DNA of 64,000 bases from Chelydra serpentina. Its lineage: Eukaryota > Chordata > Testudines > Chelydridae. The DNA is taken from positions 30,792,001-30,856,000 of the forward strand of contig JBAIAC010000010.1 of NCBI GenBank assembly GCA_037349315.1, given 5' to 3'. Shown in pieces: positions 9,593-22,324 of the stretch. The translations under genes were made by a program, and so were the position numbers. The first letter of the stretch is position 1, and every line of letters starts with the position of its first letter. The notes beneath the pieces are model-generated. The model was not told the DNA's origin and ran no database searches. It was given only the letters and a program-made list of their open reading frames with translations.

Positions 9593-12356
9593 ATGGCTAC
9601 AATAGCATGGCAAATATCTGCAATCCAGACACGTGAATGGAAAGTTCCTTCTCTAACCCACATGAATGCAAACCTATTATTCACAATGCAGACTTATCAG
9701 CACTGCAGGTCACTATTGCATATTCTGCAATATCCCATGTGTACAATTTCCATTTACATTAATACTTCTACAGGCTCCCTGTTTTCCACAAGATAATGTT
9801 CTTGTTCTTGTCCTCACCTTCCATATTTTCCTCTCCCTTCTTACCAACTCTAGGGACTGATCCTAGGTGTTTATCAAATTCAACTGATTTGCCACTGACG
9901 TTAATTGACTTTGAATCAAGCATCTAATTAGCATATTGGTACAAGCCACCTTCCTTGCTGATGATGGGTCATTCAATCAATAGTGTGTGAACTATGCATT
10001 GAGAAAGGACAGGGCTTCTTCTTCCTCGTGAAAGCACCTTTCATTCTTCTAATCAAAGTCTCATTTGTGCAAAATTATACCTAATCAAATGTGCTGATTA
10101 TTTGATGTGGACAAAGAGTCTGGCAAAGAATAGGCCAAGAACATGAAACTCATTTTCAGTTTATGACGAAAGCCAAGTCTACAGAAAAGTCTAGTGCTAG
10201 AACTCGCTACACCACTTACTTTCTATCATTCCACCCAGCAATACACGTACCTACTGGAGCATTGGGTTTAGTTTCAAAGAATCCATCGGTGTTAATTTGT
10301 CAATTCCAAAGCTTCATTTTTAATTTTTTTTTTTTACCACCTGTGATTAGGTTGACTTCCAAAGCAGATATGGTATCCTAGTACTGGCTTGCTGCTGTTT
10401 TGCTTTTGTTTGACATGACATCTTTAAATAAACTCTGTGACTTGCGTAATCTGGCATCTGACCAGTAGGTAGCAACCCCAGCTCATTATTGCTCTCATTG
10501 CAGAGGATAGGCGGTCATATCTAGATTTACTTGATAAGCAACATCTGAAGAAATTTCATTGACACACCAGGCTAGACATTGGCATTCCTTTTTACTTGTC
10601 CCTGAAAAGGAATCAGGTATTTGTTTTCTTTTCTTTTGTGTTCTGCTAAAGTTATCAGATGTCTGGGCTAGATCTTAACAACTGGCTCCTTTCAAATTCT
10701 ACCACATAATGCTATAGGTATATGTCAGTTTGCTCTGTGATGGCGTCTTCCTCAACGCAAGGCTAAAATTAATCAATAACGTTTGCTTGGTTGTCAACAA
10801 TGCAACTGCAAAATAAATCCAGATTTCTCTATGAAAATTGAATTATCAATTACACTTGTTATAATTAACTTTGTGCCTAACTGTTTCAGTACCTGCCATT
10901 GAAAATATCTCTCGAAGAATAACAAGGATTAGCAAATAGTGTAGGAAGCAAGATCCCATTAAATCTGATGTGCCTACTGTTCTCCTGTGATCATGCCTTC
11001 ATGTCACAATAAAGGGATACTGACCTGCTGAGGAGAACATTGTAAGAAATATAGATACTGAAAGATAAACAAGGAATTTCCATTATCTATATAGAACAAG
11101 AAACTTTCTTCTCTTAAGCATGCACAAAAGCATCCGCTGAAATAATGGCTTAACAAGCATTAATGGCAGTTTGTTTTGGAAACAGAGAGGCTCTAGAGTA
11201 TAATAAGGACACTAAATTAAATGGGTTTGGTGAAAATGCACTTCCATGCCTAAGTGTGTGACATCCTCAGTGCACACTCTATTCTGACTAATATTAGAGC
11301 CATATAATTAATACAGATCAGGAGGTGGCCAGAGTTATAATGACACAGGGTTATGAATTCTTGAACCAAACAGATAATTGCACCAGGAAGAAATAATGAG
11401 TAAATCTCCAAAACTTCCATTTGCTTTTTTGATTAACCATTGGCTACCACTTGTTTTTCTCAGTATTATAATTTATTGTGTTACTAACTAAAATAAACTA
11501 ATGATCTGAGTAGGCTTCAACTATTCAAGTATTATTTGTATTATAATGGTACCCATAGAAATACATCCCATGGATATAAAGTCTAGATTCCTCTGGACTG
11601 AGAGAAACACACTGCACTGCCACATTCTCTCAGTGTGTCTCTGTCGGAGTCTAACCTTCAGCACTCCCTCCTCTAGCATTAGAACCATCTGCCTATAGAG
11701 GAATAGTGTCACTTTGATCCTAAGCTTGGGCCTTAGGAAAGTAAATATATTATCCTGATTAATAGTCCCTCTATTATTCTCTTAATGCCCTTAGTAACCT
11801 CTCTAGAGGTATCTTTTATCTCTGTAATTGTTTTGTTTCCTGCTTATTCTCTCCAACAGATTCTTTGATTTAACTCTGGGTAGTCAGACAGAATAATATC
11901 AAACTGGTAAACTCAGATACATATGATATTCATAAAAATAATACAGAGGTTTCCCTCATTCTCTACACCTAGCTATCCTAGTTAACTTATATAAATGTTG
12001 TTTCTAAACAATTACCACAAGTGCTACAATTAAAATACAATCAGGCTATTACAATATTAATGCTAGTGGGCAAGTTTCCCAATTAGATATTTTGTGTACC
12101 TAACTTCTTCTGTCTTGTCAATTAGAATAAGGTATAGAAAGGGGGTGGGGGGAAATTTGAAATTTTTCTGACCAGTTCTTCTCTTTTGCTCTTCCGGGAT
12201 TTGAAACTGTGTTTTCAGGCAGTCTACTGGCTCCAAATCACTGAGGCTCAATTTGCCTATTAAACCATTGCAAATGAAGAAGCGTCTGCATACAAAACTA
12301 TTGGTCACCAATTCTAATTCAAAATTTAAGACTACTCTCCAAGTTGACCATAGATG
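9593..12356. other. Long AT-rich intergenic stretch
   Basis: About 2.8 kb without recognisable coding or repeat boundaries. There is a T-run near 10320 and short chance frames. It may be single-copy spacer. Confidence 0.5.
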
Positions 12357-12361
12357 GTAAA

Positions 12362-13495
12362 TGTGACGGGTTGGGATCACAGAGACCTGCTTGGTGCTGC
12401 CATCTGGTGTGCCAAGGCTACTTCTGCCCCTGCTTCCAGGCCTTTTCCAGCTTGGGACTCCCGAATCCTGTCTGTTTTGAGCCAGATTCCACTGATCTGC
12501 TGCAAACACAGACCCAGGTCTGAACCAAGTCCACTCACAACTGTAAGGCTCCTGGAAGCGCTCTTGCCTTTGACACCCAGGTGCCCAACTCCCAAAGAGG
12601 TTCACACCCTTAATAAATCCGTTTTACCCTGTATAAAGCTTATACAGGGCAAACTCATAAATAGTTTGCCTTCTATTTCAAAGATAGAAAGACATGCACA
12701 ACTGTTTGCCTCCCTAGGTAACAACTCGCACTCCAGGCAATTTAATAAGTAAAAAGTGATTTTAATAAGTACAGAAAGTAGGATTTAAGTGATTCCAAGT
12801 AGTGACAGACAGAACAAAGTGAATTACTAAATAAAATACAATAGAACACGCAGTTCTATGTCTAATCACCCTGTGTACAGATAACAACCTCACTAGGTCC
12901 AGTAAACAGGCTATCTTCCTCTTAGCCTGGGTCCAGCAATCACTCACCCCCCTATTGTCTTTGTCCTTTGTTCAGTCTCTTTCAGGTGTGTCCTTGGGGG
13001 GTCTAGAGTCTCTCTTCTTAGCCAGCTGAAGACAAAATGGAAGCGTCTCCCAAGAGCTTTTATAGTCTTTTTCCACTCCCTCTGTAACATCATGTTACCA
13101 TGGAGTTTTGGGATCACATGGGCAAGCCACATGTCCATGCACCCCTTGGTAACCAGTCCGACCAGTTGCATTCCTGACCAGGCCCCGATGTGGATTGGGG
13201 TCTGCAACTGCTTTTGTCTGTTAAGTGCCTGTACTTAACTTGCACATTCTTTCCTCCAAACATGATCCCAGGCACTTACAAAGGCTATGTACAAAACCAG
13301 CAAATATAAAACCAATCTTCATAACGCCAACTACAGCAATGATACCTGCGTACAAACAGGAGGAATAAATTCAGTAGGTCATAACTTTCACAGAGATATG
13401 TTACATGGCACATGTAGCATAAAACCTATTCCAGTTACATCATGTATACGTTTATAAGCCTCTCCCCATAAAGCTTTATGGGGTACACCGTCACA
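12362..13495 (-). mobile_element. Solo LTR of an endogenous retrovirus, 1134 bp
   Basis: Begins TGTGACGGG and ends CCGTCACA, which gives TG...CA termini and a short perfect inverted repeat TGTGACGG/CCGTCACA. It is flanked by a 5-bp duplication GTAAA (12357-12361 and 13496-13500). A TATAAAAG box reads on the minus strand at about 13056-13063, which sets the likely orientation. No internal retroviral genes remain, so it is a recombined solo LTR. Confidence 0.8.
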
Positions 13496-13500
13496 GTAAA

Positions 13501-14168
13501 ATATAGCAACAACTTAGTCAGTTAGTTTTCCATTTCAGTTGTGCTAAATGGGTAAGAGCACCTAGAGCATAAAGCTGCCTATACTTATTTGCTTGGGGAA
13601 ATAGTCAATATTCCAGATTTTCAGAACAAATATTTCTCCCCTCTTCTTATTGATCATAACCGCTTTGATCTTACCTCCCTATAGCACAGACTTCTTAATA
13701 CAGTCTTGCAAAATTCTTCTTGTTCCCTTGACCCGAAGGAGTAGCTTTCTGATGGCTGAATAAAGGTATTCGTTTTTAATTAATATTATCCTCTTTGTAA
13801 AGATGAGTGAGTAGATTTTGTGCCTGTGCTAATATATATATTCATGAAAATTTGCAAGGCTATTTTATGTAGTTACACATATCCTCAAGTTCATTTTACC
13901 ACACAGACAAGGTTAAACTATCAGGATGCCTTAAGATGAAAAATTACATTCAATGAAAGTCTGCTAATATAATTTTCCACCAGCTGTCACTTGATAACAC
14001 GTATAACTACATCAAGTGCACATTTAAACTGCCTGTCATTAAAGTATTCTGTGCAGTAATCCAGTGAAACAATATACTATTAAAATGATTGAAAATGAAG
14101 GGTGAGATTCACCACTGTGGTCTGGCTGCTTTGTGCTGCTCAGGCACTGCAAAGTAGCAGGACACAGA
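13501..14168. other. Intergenic, nothing recognised
   Basis: AT-rich, no gene seen. Confidence 0.5.
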
Positions 14169-14169
14169 G

Positions 14170-14216
14170 CCAAAAATTGGGACAGTCCCGATTTTATCGG
14201 GATGTCCGGTCACCCT
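14170..14216. repeat. hAT-type element end fragment
   Basis: 'gggacagtcccgattttatcgggatgtccggtcaccct' resembles the end of a common reptile hAT MITE whose terminal repeat is AGGGTGACC. Only this piece is present. Confidence 0.5.
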
Positions 14217-14499
14217 AGGGAGGGGTGAACACCAGTCATAAAGCTGTGAAGTTCAGTTAAGATAAACTCACAGAAATCTGGCTGCTTATTCAAACTATAC
14301 CAATCTGCTGAGTAAGCGAAGATTGGGTGGAGAGCTCAAAAACAAAAATTTATTGCAAGATTTCCAGCATTCCAATTTCTACCAAGACTGAAAATATAAC
14401 AAGAAAAGCATTCTTGCTCATGGTATTTCAGTACTTCTGTTTCTAGTCTTGGAAACGCAGAGGCGCACATTACTTAACCCCCTTCCAAAACGTAACTTT

Positions 14500-14788
14500 T
14501 TTACATTTCAAAGTTGGTGATGGAAAAAGTGCTTACTTTCTCATTTTTACCATATAATTATAAATAAATCAATTGGAATATAAATATTGTACTTACATTT
14601 CAGTGTATAGTATATAGAGCAGTATAAACAAGTCATTGTCTGTATGAAATTTTTGTTTGTACTAACTTCGCTAGTGTTTTTTATGTAGCCTGTTGTAAAA
14701 CTAGACAAATATTTACATGAGTTGATGTACCCTCGGAAAACCTCTGTGTATCTCCATAGGTATGCGTGCCCCTGGTTGAGAACCACTG
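14500..14788 (-). mobile_element. hAT-type element, truncated
   Basis: The right end 'cccctggttgagaaccactg' is the inverted form of the CAGTGGTTCTCAACC terminus known from vertebrate hAT elements. Inward of it lie 'ggtatgcgtgcc' and AT-rich sequence. The other terminus is not found, so the left limit is approximate. A short minus-strand open frame here is not protein-like. Confidence 0.6.
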
Positions 14789-14799
14789 GTGTAAAATTC

Positions 14800-15585
14800 A
14801 ACTCATTACAGAGATGGGGAGAACTGAAAAGTTTGGATTTAAATCTGGGTTCTGATTATGAGACTTTGCCTCCCTAAATTTGAGGATGCATGTATCAAGA
14901 ACTAGTTTGAGTCCCTCTCAAACACCGATATAATGAATGACAGTGGATAAGTACTAATTAAGTTCCCTTTCATGGCAGATCCAAAGTCCACTGAATTCAG
15001 TGTAAAATTTTCCATTGACTTCACTGAGCTTTGGGACAAGCCCCTGAGGTCCTATAGATTTTAACTATGACTCATTCCCAGTGTATTTTATTTCAAAGCA
15101 CTTTAAGGAAAAAACAGTCATGTTCTGACTCAGAAAATAACTAAACATACTGCAAATACATAAGATTCCATTGATAGCATTCTACCCACTTAATGGCTCT
15201 TAGAATGACATGGATGATGAGTTTATTTAGTCAACCTAATGACAAGAAGACCAAAAGGGAGGTTTAATTTGTAGTCCAAATTATGGTAATCTATGCACAT
15301 TATCATATTTTTGTTTGTGCAATATATTTGTGTCCTGTTTTCATTGTATAATTATGCTAAATAGAATGATTAGCTAAATGAGCCATCAAGGTACCCCAGG
15401 GTGTGCTACCACTTCTTGTGTTGCATTGCTTTTTACCATTGCTGATGCTGCAACACCTCAAAGCATTTAGCTCATTAAACAATGTTAAAATCTAGAAATT
15501 TTATACAGTTACTTCAGTAAAATGCTTTAGTCATTAACAATTTGATAGAAGCAATCTACATTATTCATCTTGTCACTTCTTCTTC
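14800..15585. other. Intergenic with old repeat traces
   Basis: Near 14970-15060 is a decayed 'gatccaaagtccactg...cattgacttcactgagctttggga' palindrome of the type also seen near 28750 and 50740. No gene seen. Confidence 0.5.
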
Positions 15586-15589
15586 TTCT

Positions 15590-16658
15590 TTTGTATGGCT
15601 GGTGTAGAGCAACAACAACAATTTCACCTGAAGTTGATCGAACCAAATGGCTACATCAGGAGTAGCAGAATTTATTGCACTAATGCCTCCTTAATAGTTA
15701 TAAATTGGGTAGCAGTTGGTGATATGTTCGATGATCTGTCATGGGGAGCCACACTTACATGCCGAGGAGTCCTTGATTTTCCATTTGTGCATTAGATGTC
15801 CACATCTAGTTGGTTTGGATTCAGTTCAGAGTTGACCAAAATGACCATGGAAGGTTGAACCCAGGAGCCTTCTGCGTGGGATCTGGTACAAGGTGTTTAT
15901 TTTTAAAGTCTTGTTTAGTCCAATCTGCTTTCCAAGCCTCATTCTAATTATAGTCTGATTGCATGAGGCTAAGGAAATGTTCCCAAAAAGGCTTGTGGGA
16001 CTTAAGATGTTGGGGTGGGGGGATGTTTTCAAGGTCTTGGTGGATAGGAAGGCATCTGTTTCCCTAGATTCGCTGACCTTTGCAGAGTATTGCAGCAGTT
16101 CAGTGTAACGATGTTAGACAGAAAAGGTAGCCATAGTGATGGAGCCAACTAACTCTATTCAGGTGGGTGTAAACAAGTTGTGTGTGGCTGCATCTGGTTC
16201 ATATCGGTGCACAATATTCAGCTACTGAATATACAGGTGCTATTGCAGATGTTGGCACAACTGATGCCGATGAACTCCAGGTTGCACCTAATAGTTTCTG
16301 GATTATGTTGGCTTTCTTTTTTAATCTTTGCACCTACCTTCTCAAGGTGATCATGGAAGGGGAGGGTGTGGTTGAGTTTCACTCCGAGGTATGTTGCAGT
16401 GTAATCATGTCACACATTTTTACCACAGAAAGCTACTTTCAGTGTGGTTTTGGAACTCCTATTATCAAGATGAAATGTGCTTACTGTTGTTTTTTCAGGG
16501 TTTGGTGTGAGCCTCCATTTCCAGAAGCATTGTTCCATAGTTTGGAGGTCCTTAGTTAATGCTTTCTCAATGTTATGGAGGTTTGGTGCTTGGATTGTCA
16601 TGGCAAGATCATCTGCATATCCAAACTTTCGTGATATAGTTGGAGGCATGTCACTATC
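15590..16658 (-). pseudogene. Jockey-type LINE reverse transcriptase, decayed
   Basis: On the minus strand, 16649-16410 encodes MPPTISRKFGYADDLAM, with the RT catalytic YADD. It is followed by FxKWRLTPNPEKT and, across frame changes, by VKLNHTLPFHDHLEKV (about 16380) and more C-terminal segments with several stops down to about 15590. This order (YADD, then a KWRLxPNPxKT segment, then a thumb-like region) fits Jockey-superfamily non-LTR retrotransposons. The endonuclease and the first RT motifs are absent, cut off where the 16661 element begins. It is an old, non-functional copy. The clade call is from memory of such proteins, not from a tree. Confidence 0.7.
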
Positions 16659-16660
16659 AC

Positions 16661-17847
16661 TATGTGACAGAATGCACCCCTATATTCATACCCTACACAC
16701 TATTATAATAATCTTTATACAAAATATGCCCTATAAGGAATCATTTGAAAACGAATAACTTACTGGTCAATAATATAATGGTGATATGTATGCAGCAACA
16801 TTATATGTAAAGTTATGAATTCCCCCTAAATGATGTTGGTGGAACATTTCAAACCCACATAGCTGCAGTTAGGCTGAACTGGTCAAACAGATCTTAAACA
16901 AAGGAATGTGTGTTTATCTCAGTTTCCATATAAGTTTTAAACAGGGTCCTCAGACAGTGAGAGGGGGAGGACAGAAAACAAGGAAAATCTGCATTTCAGA
17001 AAACAGAGGTAAGAAGAAACATCATCAAACCTCTTTCACTATCGTAATGAAAATAAATTTTGCTTTGAGTAACCTTTATGAAAATGCATGTCAAAGGAAG
17101 ACTGGACTATAAAAGTGAGGGGGAAATCACCCCAGTTTATCTCTCCCTATACATCTCTCTTTTTTCATCTAATAAGACAAAAAAAAAACAGCCTATGGAC
17201 TTTTGGAGCAGAGTCTGATCTGAAATTTGGTGAGCAATGTTATTGTAAGCCTGTGGTAAGAACTTCACTTTAAACCAAGTCCAGCCTGTTAAGTTTAGAA
17301 AGCATTTTAATCTTTATTTTTCTTGTAAGCATTTCTGACTTTAGTATCTCATTACTTGTACTCACTTAAAACCTATCTCTTTCTAGTTAAATAAACGTGT
17401 TTTATTCCTTAATCAAAATTAATCCAGTGTTGTGAATTGTTTGAATAACTTTATTTAAGGTAGCCGAGAGTTGTACATTGATCCCCTTAGAGGGACAATG
17501 GACCTAATATATCTGGATTATCCAGGAGAGGGCTGGACAGTGCAAACCACACTTTTTGGGGAAAATCTGGGATGGGAAGTGTTGGGGTCACCCTACAAGT
17601 GGTAACCAAGGCTGCTGGAAGCTAGAGTGTGGCTGTGTTTGCTAACAAGCTGCTGGGGTCAGAGCTGCTGAACCAGGGCTGCAGCTATACCCAGACACTC
17701 AGGGTGTGACCTTCATGCTGCTTGGCTGTTTGTGAGGAGCCCGGGTTGGAAGCTACAGAAGTGAAGCATTGTGAGGCACCCCAAATTGCAAAGCAAGTGG
17801 TGACACAACCACTCACAGGTTCTGGATTTCACCCTGGAATGTCATAC
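16661..17847 (+). mobile_element. LTR-like element with promoter and poly(A) signals
   Basis: An 1187-bp segment is flanked by ACTATCAC on both sides (16653-16660 and 17848-17855). It starts TATGTGACAGAATG and ends AATGTCATAC. On the plus strand it has a TATAAAAG box near 17110 and AATAAA near 17390, spaced as in a retroviral LTR, so I favour a solo LTR. The 8-bp flank is longer than usual for a retrovirus, so the exact ends or the class may be wrong. Confidence 0.6.
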
Positions 17848-17864
17848 ACTATCACAAAGTAAGA

Positions 17865-17965
17865 GACTCGTAGAAGAGCTCTGTGTAGCTCGAAAGCTTG
17901 TCTCTCTCATCAACAGAAGTTGATGCAATAAAAGATATTACCTTGCCCACCTGGTCCATCACAAC
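17865..17965 (+). repeat. Penelope-like element end, family B
   Basis: Second family B copy: 'gaagagctctgtgtagctcgaaagcttgtctctctc', then 'caacagaagttgatgcaataaaagatattacc'. The stem II arms and GAAA are well kept, but the CTGAAGA core is mutated. Confidence 0.5.
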
Positions 17966-17969
17966 ATAA

Positions 17970-18725
17970 CCTGGCAGAGTTGTATTTTCCTCTGCTTTAA
18001 TGAGGTTAATGTCTATTTCTCCACCTGATAAGTGGAAGCCAAACCCTAGGCAGCCAGTGAGACAGGGTGAGGACTGTGCCTCAAAAGCCACAAGATACCT
18101 TGGGACAGATCTCAGCAATTTTTTTTTTTTGCCAAATGCATCAAGTGCAATATAGGATTTGGGGATATTCTTCTTTAAGTTTGTTCAAATTCAATAGCAG
18201 ACAAGAAACATACAGGGTAGGTAAGTTACATAAAGAAGAACTCAACAGAAAACAGAAGGAAAGAGGGAGCAAAATCGAGCTGTTTGAATGATATACTGAG
18301 CTGTGCTGTGTAAAAATCAAGATTAGAGGAAATGAAATGCCCTCTTGATCTTGAGCATATAAGGTACATGGAGGATAGTCATGAAGTGGTGATAGGATGA
18401 CAGCAGATGTCCTTTCATAACAATGCAGGAACAGTAATTACAAATAAAAACAATATTCTAAGAAGGGAAAGATCTGAGGGCAGTGATAGTATGTATCGTC
18501 CCCTTTGCTGATATATAAAGAAATGGAAAATCAGAAGCAATAGAAGCAGACCGACAAGTCAACAGATAAAGTAGAAGAAGTAAAAGAATATTTCTGGAAG
18601 GAAAGCACTGGATAGGTTTTCCATTGAGACTGATATTGTAACCTCTTTCTCCTAGGATTGGTATTTAGTATACACATTCTTGGTTAATAAAATCAAATGT
18701 CCCTAAGGAATGTTGCACTCTAAAC
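17970..18725. other. Intergenic, nothing recognised
   Basis: No gene or clear repeat. Confidence 0.5.
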
Positions 18726-18728
18726 ATG

Positions 18729-18809
18729 GGGGCAGATCCTGATTTGGTGTAAATTGCCATAGTTCCACTGTGGAGCTATGGCAAATTGCACTAGCTGAGG
18801 ATCTGCCCC
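18729..18809. repeat. Small palindromic repeat
   Basis: An 81-bp segment whose ends GGGGCAGATCCT and AGGATCTGCCCC are a perfect 12-bp inverted repeat, with a further imperfect arm ('ccatagttcc' / 'ggagctatgg') inside. Decayed relatives lie near 510 and 26955. Confidence 0.7.
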
Positions 18810-20938
18810 ATTAACTCTAATGACTGGGAAGAGCTGAAAGTAAATAATAACCAGTTAAAGTTGCACAGTTGCAGATCAAGATATCTTGCACCTTGGCTAT
18901 CAAGCTCTTCAGACACCTGAAAGGGCCACCTTTTAATTCACTTAACTAGAGCTGAATGAATCACTTGTAACAAATAAAATGTGTTGGAGGGGTTGATTGT
19001 GGAAATTGCTAAATTCTCAAAATGTACTTGTTCAAAATTATTCACAAAATCAGCTCATTCAGCTACATAACTCTTGGTCTGAAGGTTATTCACTATCACT
19101 TTATTGGGAATAGCCACACAGTATTGCTTCTGTTCCATGATTGGATAACTTCTGTGTGTAACCAACACAGCAGAAAGCGAGCATAGAAATGCTGTGAATA
19201 TGGGCCATTCAAAAACAGCTTTTGAATGTGAACAAATATTCACAGATATATGAGCTAATTGCTCTGCTCACTTCAGAGAAGAATGACAACTAATTTTTGC
19301 CATCCTCAAATTTAGTGGAAAATGCTTTCTAAGTCACTTATGTGTAAATTATCACTTTTTAAAAGATTGTTTTAAGGATTGAAAGCCATTCTAGGATAGC
19401 ATAACCATATCTAACCGTTATATTACAAATGCATTAGCCCCGAATGTTACTAGTCAGTAGTAGTTACACTGTCAATAGACTAAAGCAAAACTGCTTTGTG
19501 CTGCCATCTTGCAATGTTAAGTGTTCCACATTAGAACCACACTTGCAGAACTTTCACAGTAACTCATGGTAAAATGTTACAAAGGAGGAGGAAAGTCTGG
19601 AAGTAGTCAATGTTAGCAGATACTGCAGTGAGGAGAGACTCTTAAAGAAACACAACAGCATTTCTATCCTTCCACTTATCAAAAGTGACAAAGACAACAT
19701 GATGAATGAATTTGAAGACCTCTCAGACTCATGTGTACGAAATGTTCTCTAAATTACTCACTGACATTCAACATAAGAGGAAGGATTTGAAATAAAATTG
19801 CACCCTTTAGAGCCAATATTCTTGATGGACAAGCTACTGGAACAGGGACAGGAAAATTTTTGTTCCTGGGTGTGACATTTGTGAATAGTCATTAAAAACC
19901 TCTTACGTTTAATTAGATGCTTTTATCTCAAAAGCACTGTAAAAGCTCTTAACAACTATAATTGGGGGAGATGGTGGAGAATAGTCCTGGGTTTAGTCTA
20001 ACAGCAGCCCTTGGAATCAGTAAACATTGAGCCCCGTCCTGTGTAAATCTGGCTCATGTTATCCAATATGACAGGGAACATACACAAAAATCAGTATCTT
20101 GACAAGCACTCTTCCGTGGCACACTGTTAGTACATGGCATCAGAAGAAAACTGAATCAAAGGGTCACTGTGTGAAATTCTGCGGCCTGTGTTCTTATCAT
20201 AACAGCACCCTTCTGGACTTAAGATTTATTAAACCTATGAATCTTTGGCAAACATGGGACACATAACTCTCTGATAAAAACTTAGTTTATTTTATACAGT
20301 TATCACAAAATGAGTCCATGTCTCAAAGCTATACTGCCATATCTATACAAGCAACAATATCAACCAACTGAGTTTGAAAGAGTGGAAAAGCAAGTTTCAT
20401 GTATACATGATTTGAAGATCAAATACAAATCATCAAACCGGTGTAGAACATAGGCATGCTAACATATCTAGGGTTAACTACAACCAAATGAGAGGATGTT
20501 GAGCACAACTGCTCTGACTACAGTTAGTGCTCAATTGTGCTTAACATTATGTTAATTACCACAGCTCCTCAAGGTAGTGTTCTAACACAGTGTACTTTTA
20601 CAGAATAGATAAGCTCAGAAAAAATTAACTTTGAATGACTTACAAATGAGGAAGCCAGGAAACTGGAACAGAGAGGAAGTACTAAAACAAGAATCTAAAA
20701 CTACCACCTGCGCCCATTGCAAGTGTTAGATTTAATGCCAAAAGTGGCTGGCAAACCATCAGTGTATCAATACATATGATACAAGCTCACACTTTACAAC
20801 CATTGTTGTCCCAAATTAATAGTATTTTGATTCAAGGCCTGTAGGCTCTATCCCAAAAGTAAAATATTTTGAAATTTTGAAATTGTTTTTTATCTTACAT
20901 ATGACAGGTAACTTCATTGCCTAGAAACAGAAATGTAT
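18810..20938. other. Intergenic, nothing recognised
   Basis: About 2.1 kb of AT-rich sequence without gene-like frames. Confidence 0.5.
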
Positions 20939-20939
20939 C

Positions 20940-21290
20940 CATAAGAACATAAGAATGGCCCTACTGGGTCAGACTAAGGGTCCATCTAGCCCAGTATCCT
21001 GTCTTCTGACAGTGGCCAGTGCCAAGTGCCCCAGAGGGAATGAACAGAACAGGTAATCATCAAGTGATCCATCCCCTGTCGCTCATTCCTAGCTTCTGGC
21101 AAACAGAGGCTAGGGACACCATTCCTGCCTATCCTCCATGAATGTATCTAGTTCTTTTTTTAACCCTGTTATGGTCTTGGCCTTCACAACATGCTCTGGC
21201 CAGGAGTTCCACAGGTTGACTGTGCATTGTGTGAAGAAATACTTCCTTTTATTTGTTTTAAATCAATTTGGTATTGATTATGGCAAATAA
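20940..21290 (-). mobile_element. CR1 LINE 3' end
   Basis: 'agaacataagaatggccctactgggtcagac', 'tccatctagcccagtatcctgtc' and 'ccacaggttgactgtgcattgtgtgaagaa' are the reverse complement of the conserved CR1 3' region found in birds and turtles. The 3' terminus is at 20940. The element is 5'-truncated and carries no reverse transcriptase. The same 3' region appears on the plus strand at 55660-55950. Confidence 0.85.
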
Positions 21291-21299
21291 ATGTAACCT

Positions 21300-22320
21300 T
21301 CTCATTTGGAAATCTGGCATTCCCCCAGATTCACATCTCACCATATTAACCTAAAATTACTTTGTTAAGACTTCTTGAAGGTACCTTCTATTCCTATAGG
21401 AGAAAACATAATAATACAAACAATCCCATAACAGGGATTACATTTTCAGGGCCAGTTTCAGATACTGGGGGAAGAGGGGAAAATACTTCTTTAGGATTTT
21501 TAGTGAATGTAGTGGTGGCTAAATTAGTCCTGTGTAATGTATTTTAAAAAATAAGCTGATGAGTAACTTCTTGAATCAGTTCTCTGATTTTCATTTAAGA
21601 GTCCACCAGTTTTCAGGAGCCATCAATTATCAAATAGAAATGAGTGTACTTCAGTACCAACCAGGAGTGATATTATGTGAAATTTTCCTTACCCCATTTT
21701 CTTAAACAAAATACTTACTTCTCTTTCCATGCATATAGATGTGCCATTGGATTTACTGATTCCATCACCTACATGAAGTCCTCAACTAGCACATAATTTT
21801 ATAATATTAACAATGGTTAAGTGTGCATTTTTCTTCATTAGCAGAGGTATTGTACTATGGATATTTTTCATGCGCTAGAAATGAAATAGCTCAGAGCTTT
21901 ACAGGGATAACCAGAGCTTTTTGAGGATTTTCTATAATGGATTGGTACCAACATAGTTAAAGTTGTGTTACAGATTTCAGTTTAACAGGAGATTTAAACC
22001 TTTACTTTGTAAAAGTCTAATTGAAATGGCAAAAACCAAAACACTGAATGTAAGCTTTTGAAAATTTCTATTTGAATTTTTCATGGTAGATGAAAAATGG
22101 ATTAACACAAGATGAAAAATGGATTAACACAAGAGTAAAATAAGAACTCAAAATTACCTTTGGCAATTTTTCACTGGTTATCTCACTATTTTTGCACCAC
22201 TTTGGCAAGAATTCTAAAGCAGTCTGGATGTATCCTTTGTCCACACTGTTGCTCCTCATGCGGTGCTTCTGAGAATATCAGAGATACAGAGGTTAGTGAC
22301 TTCAGTAGTGCTAAGCAGAA
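21300..22320. other. Intergenic, nothing recognised
   Basis: Contains a short tandem duplication 'agatgaaaaatggattaacaca' at about 22088-22132. No gene seen. Confidence 0.5.
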
Positions 22321-22324
22321 TTAA

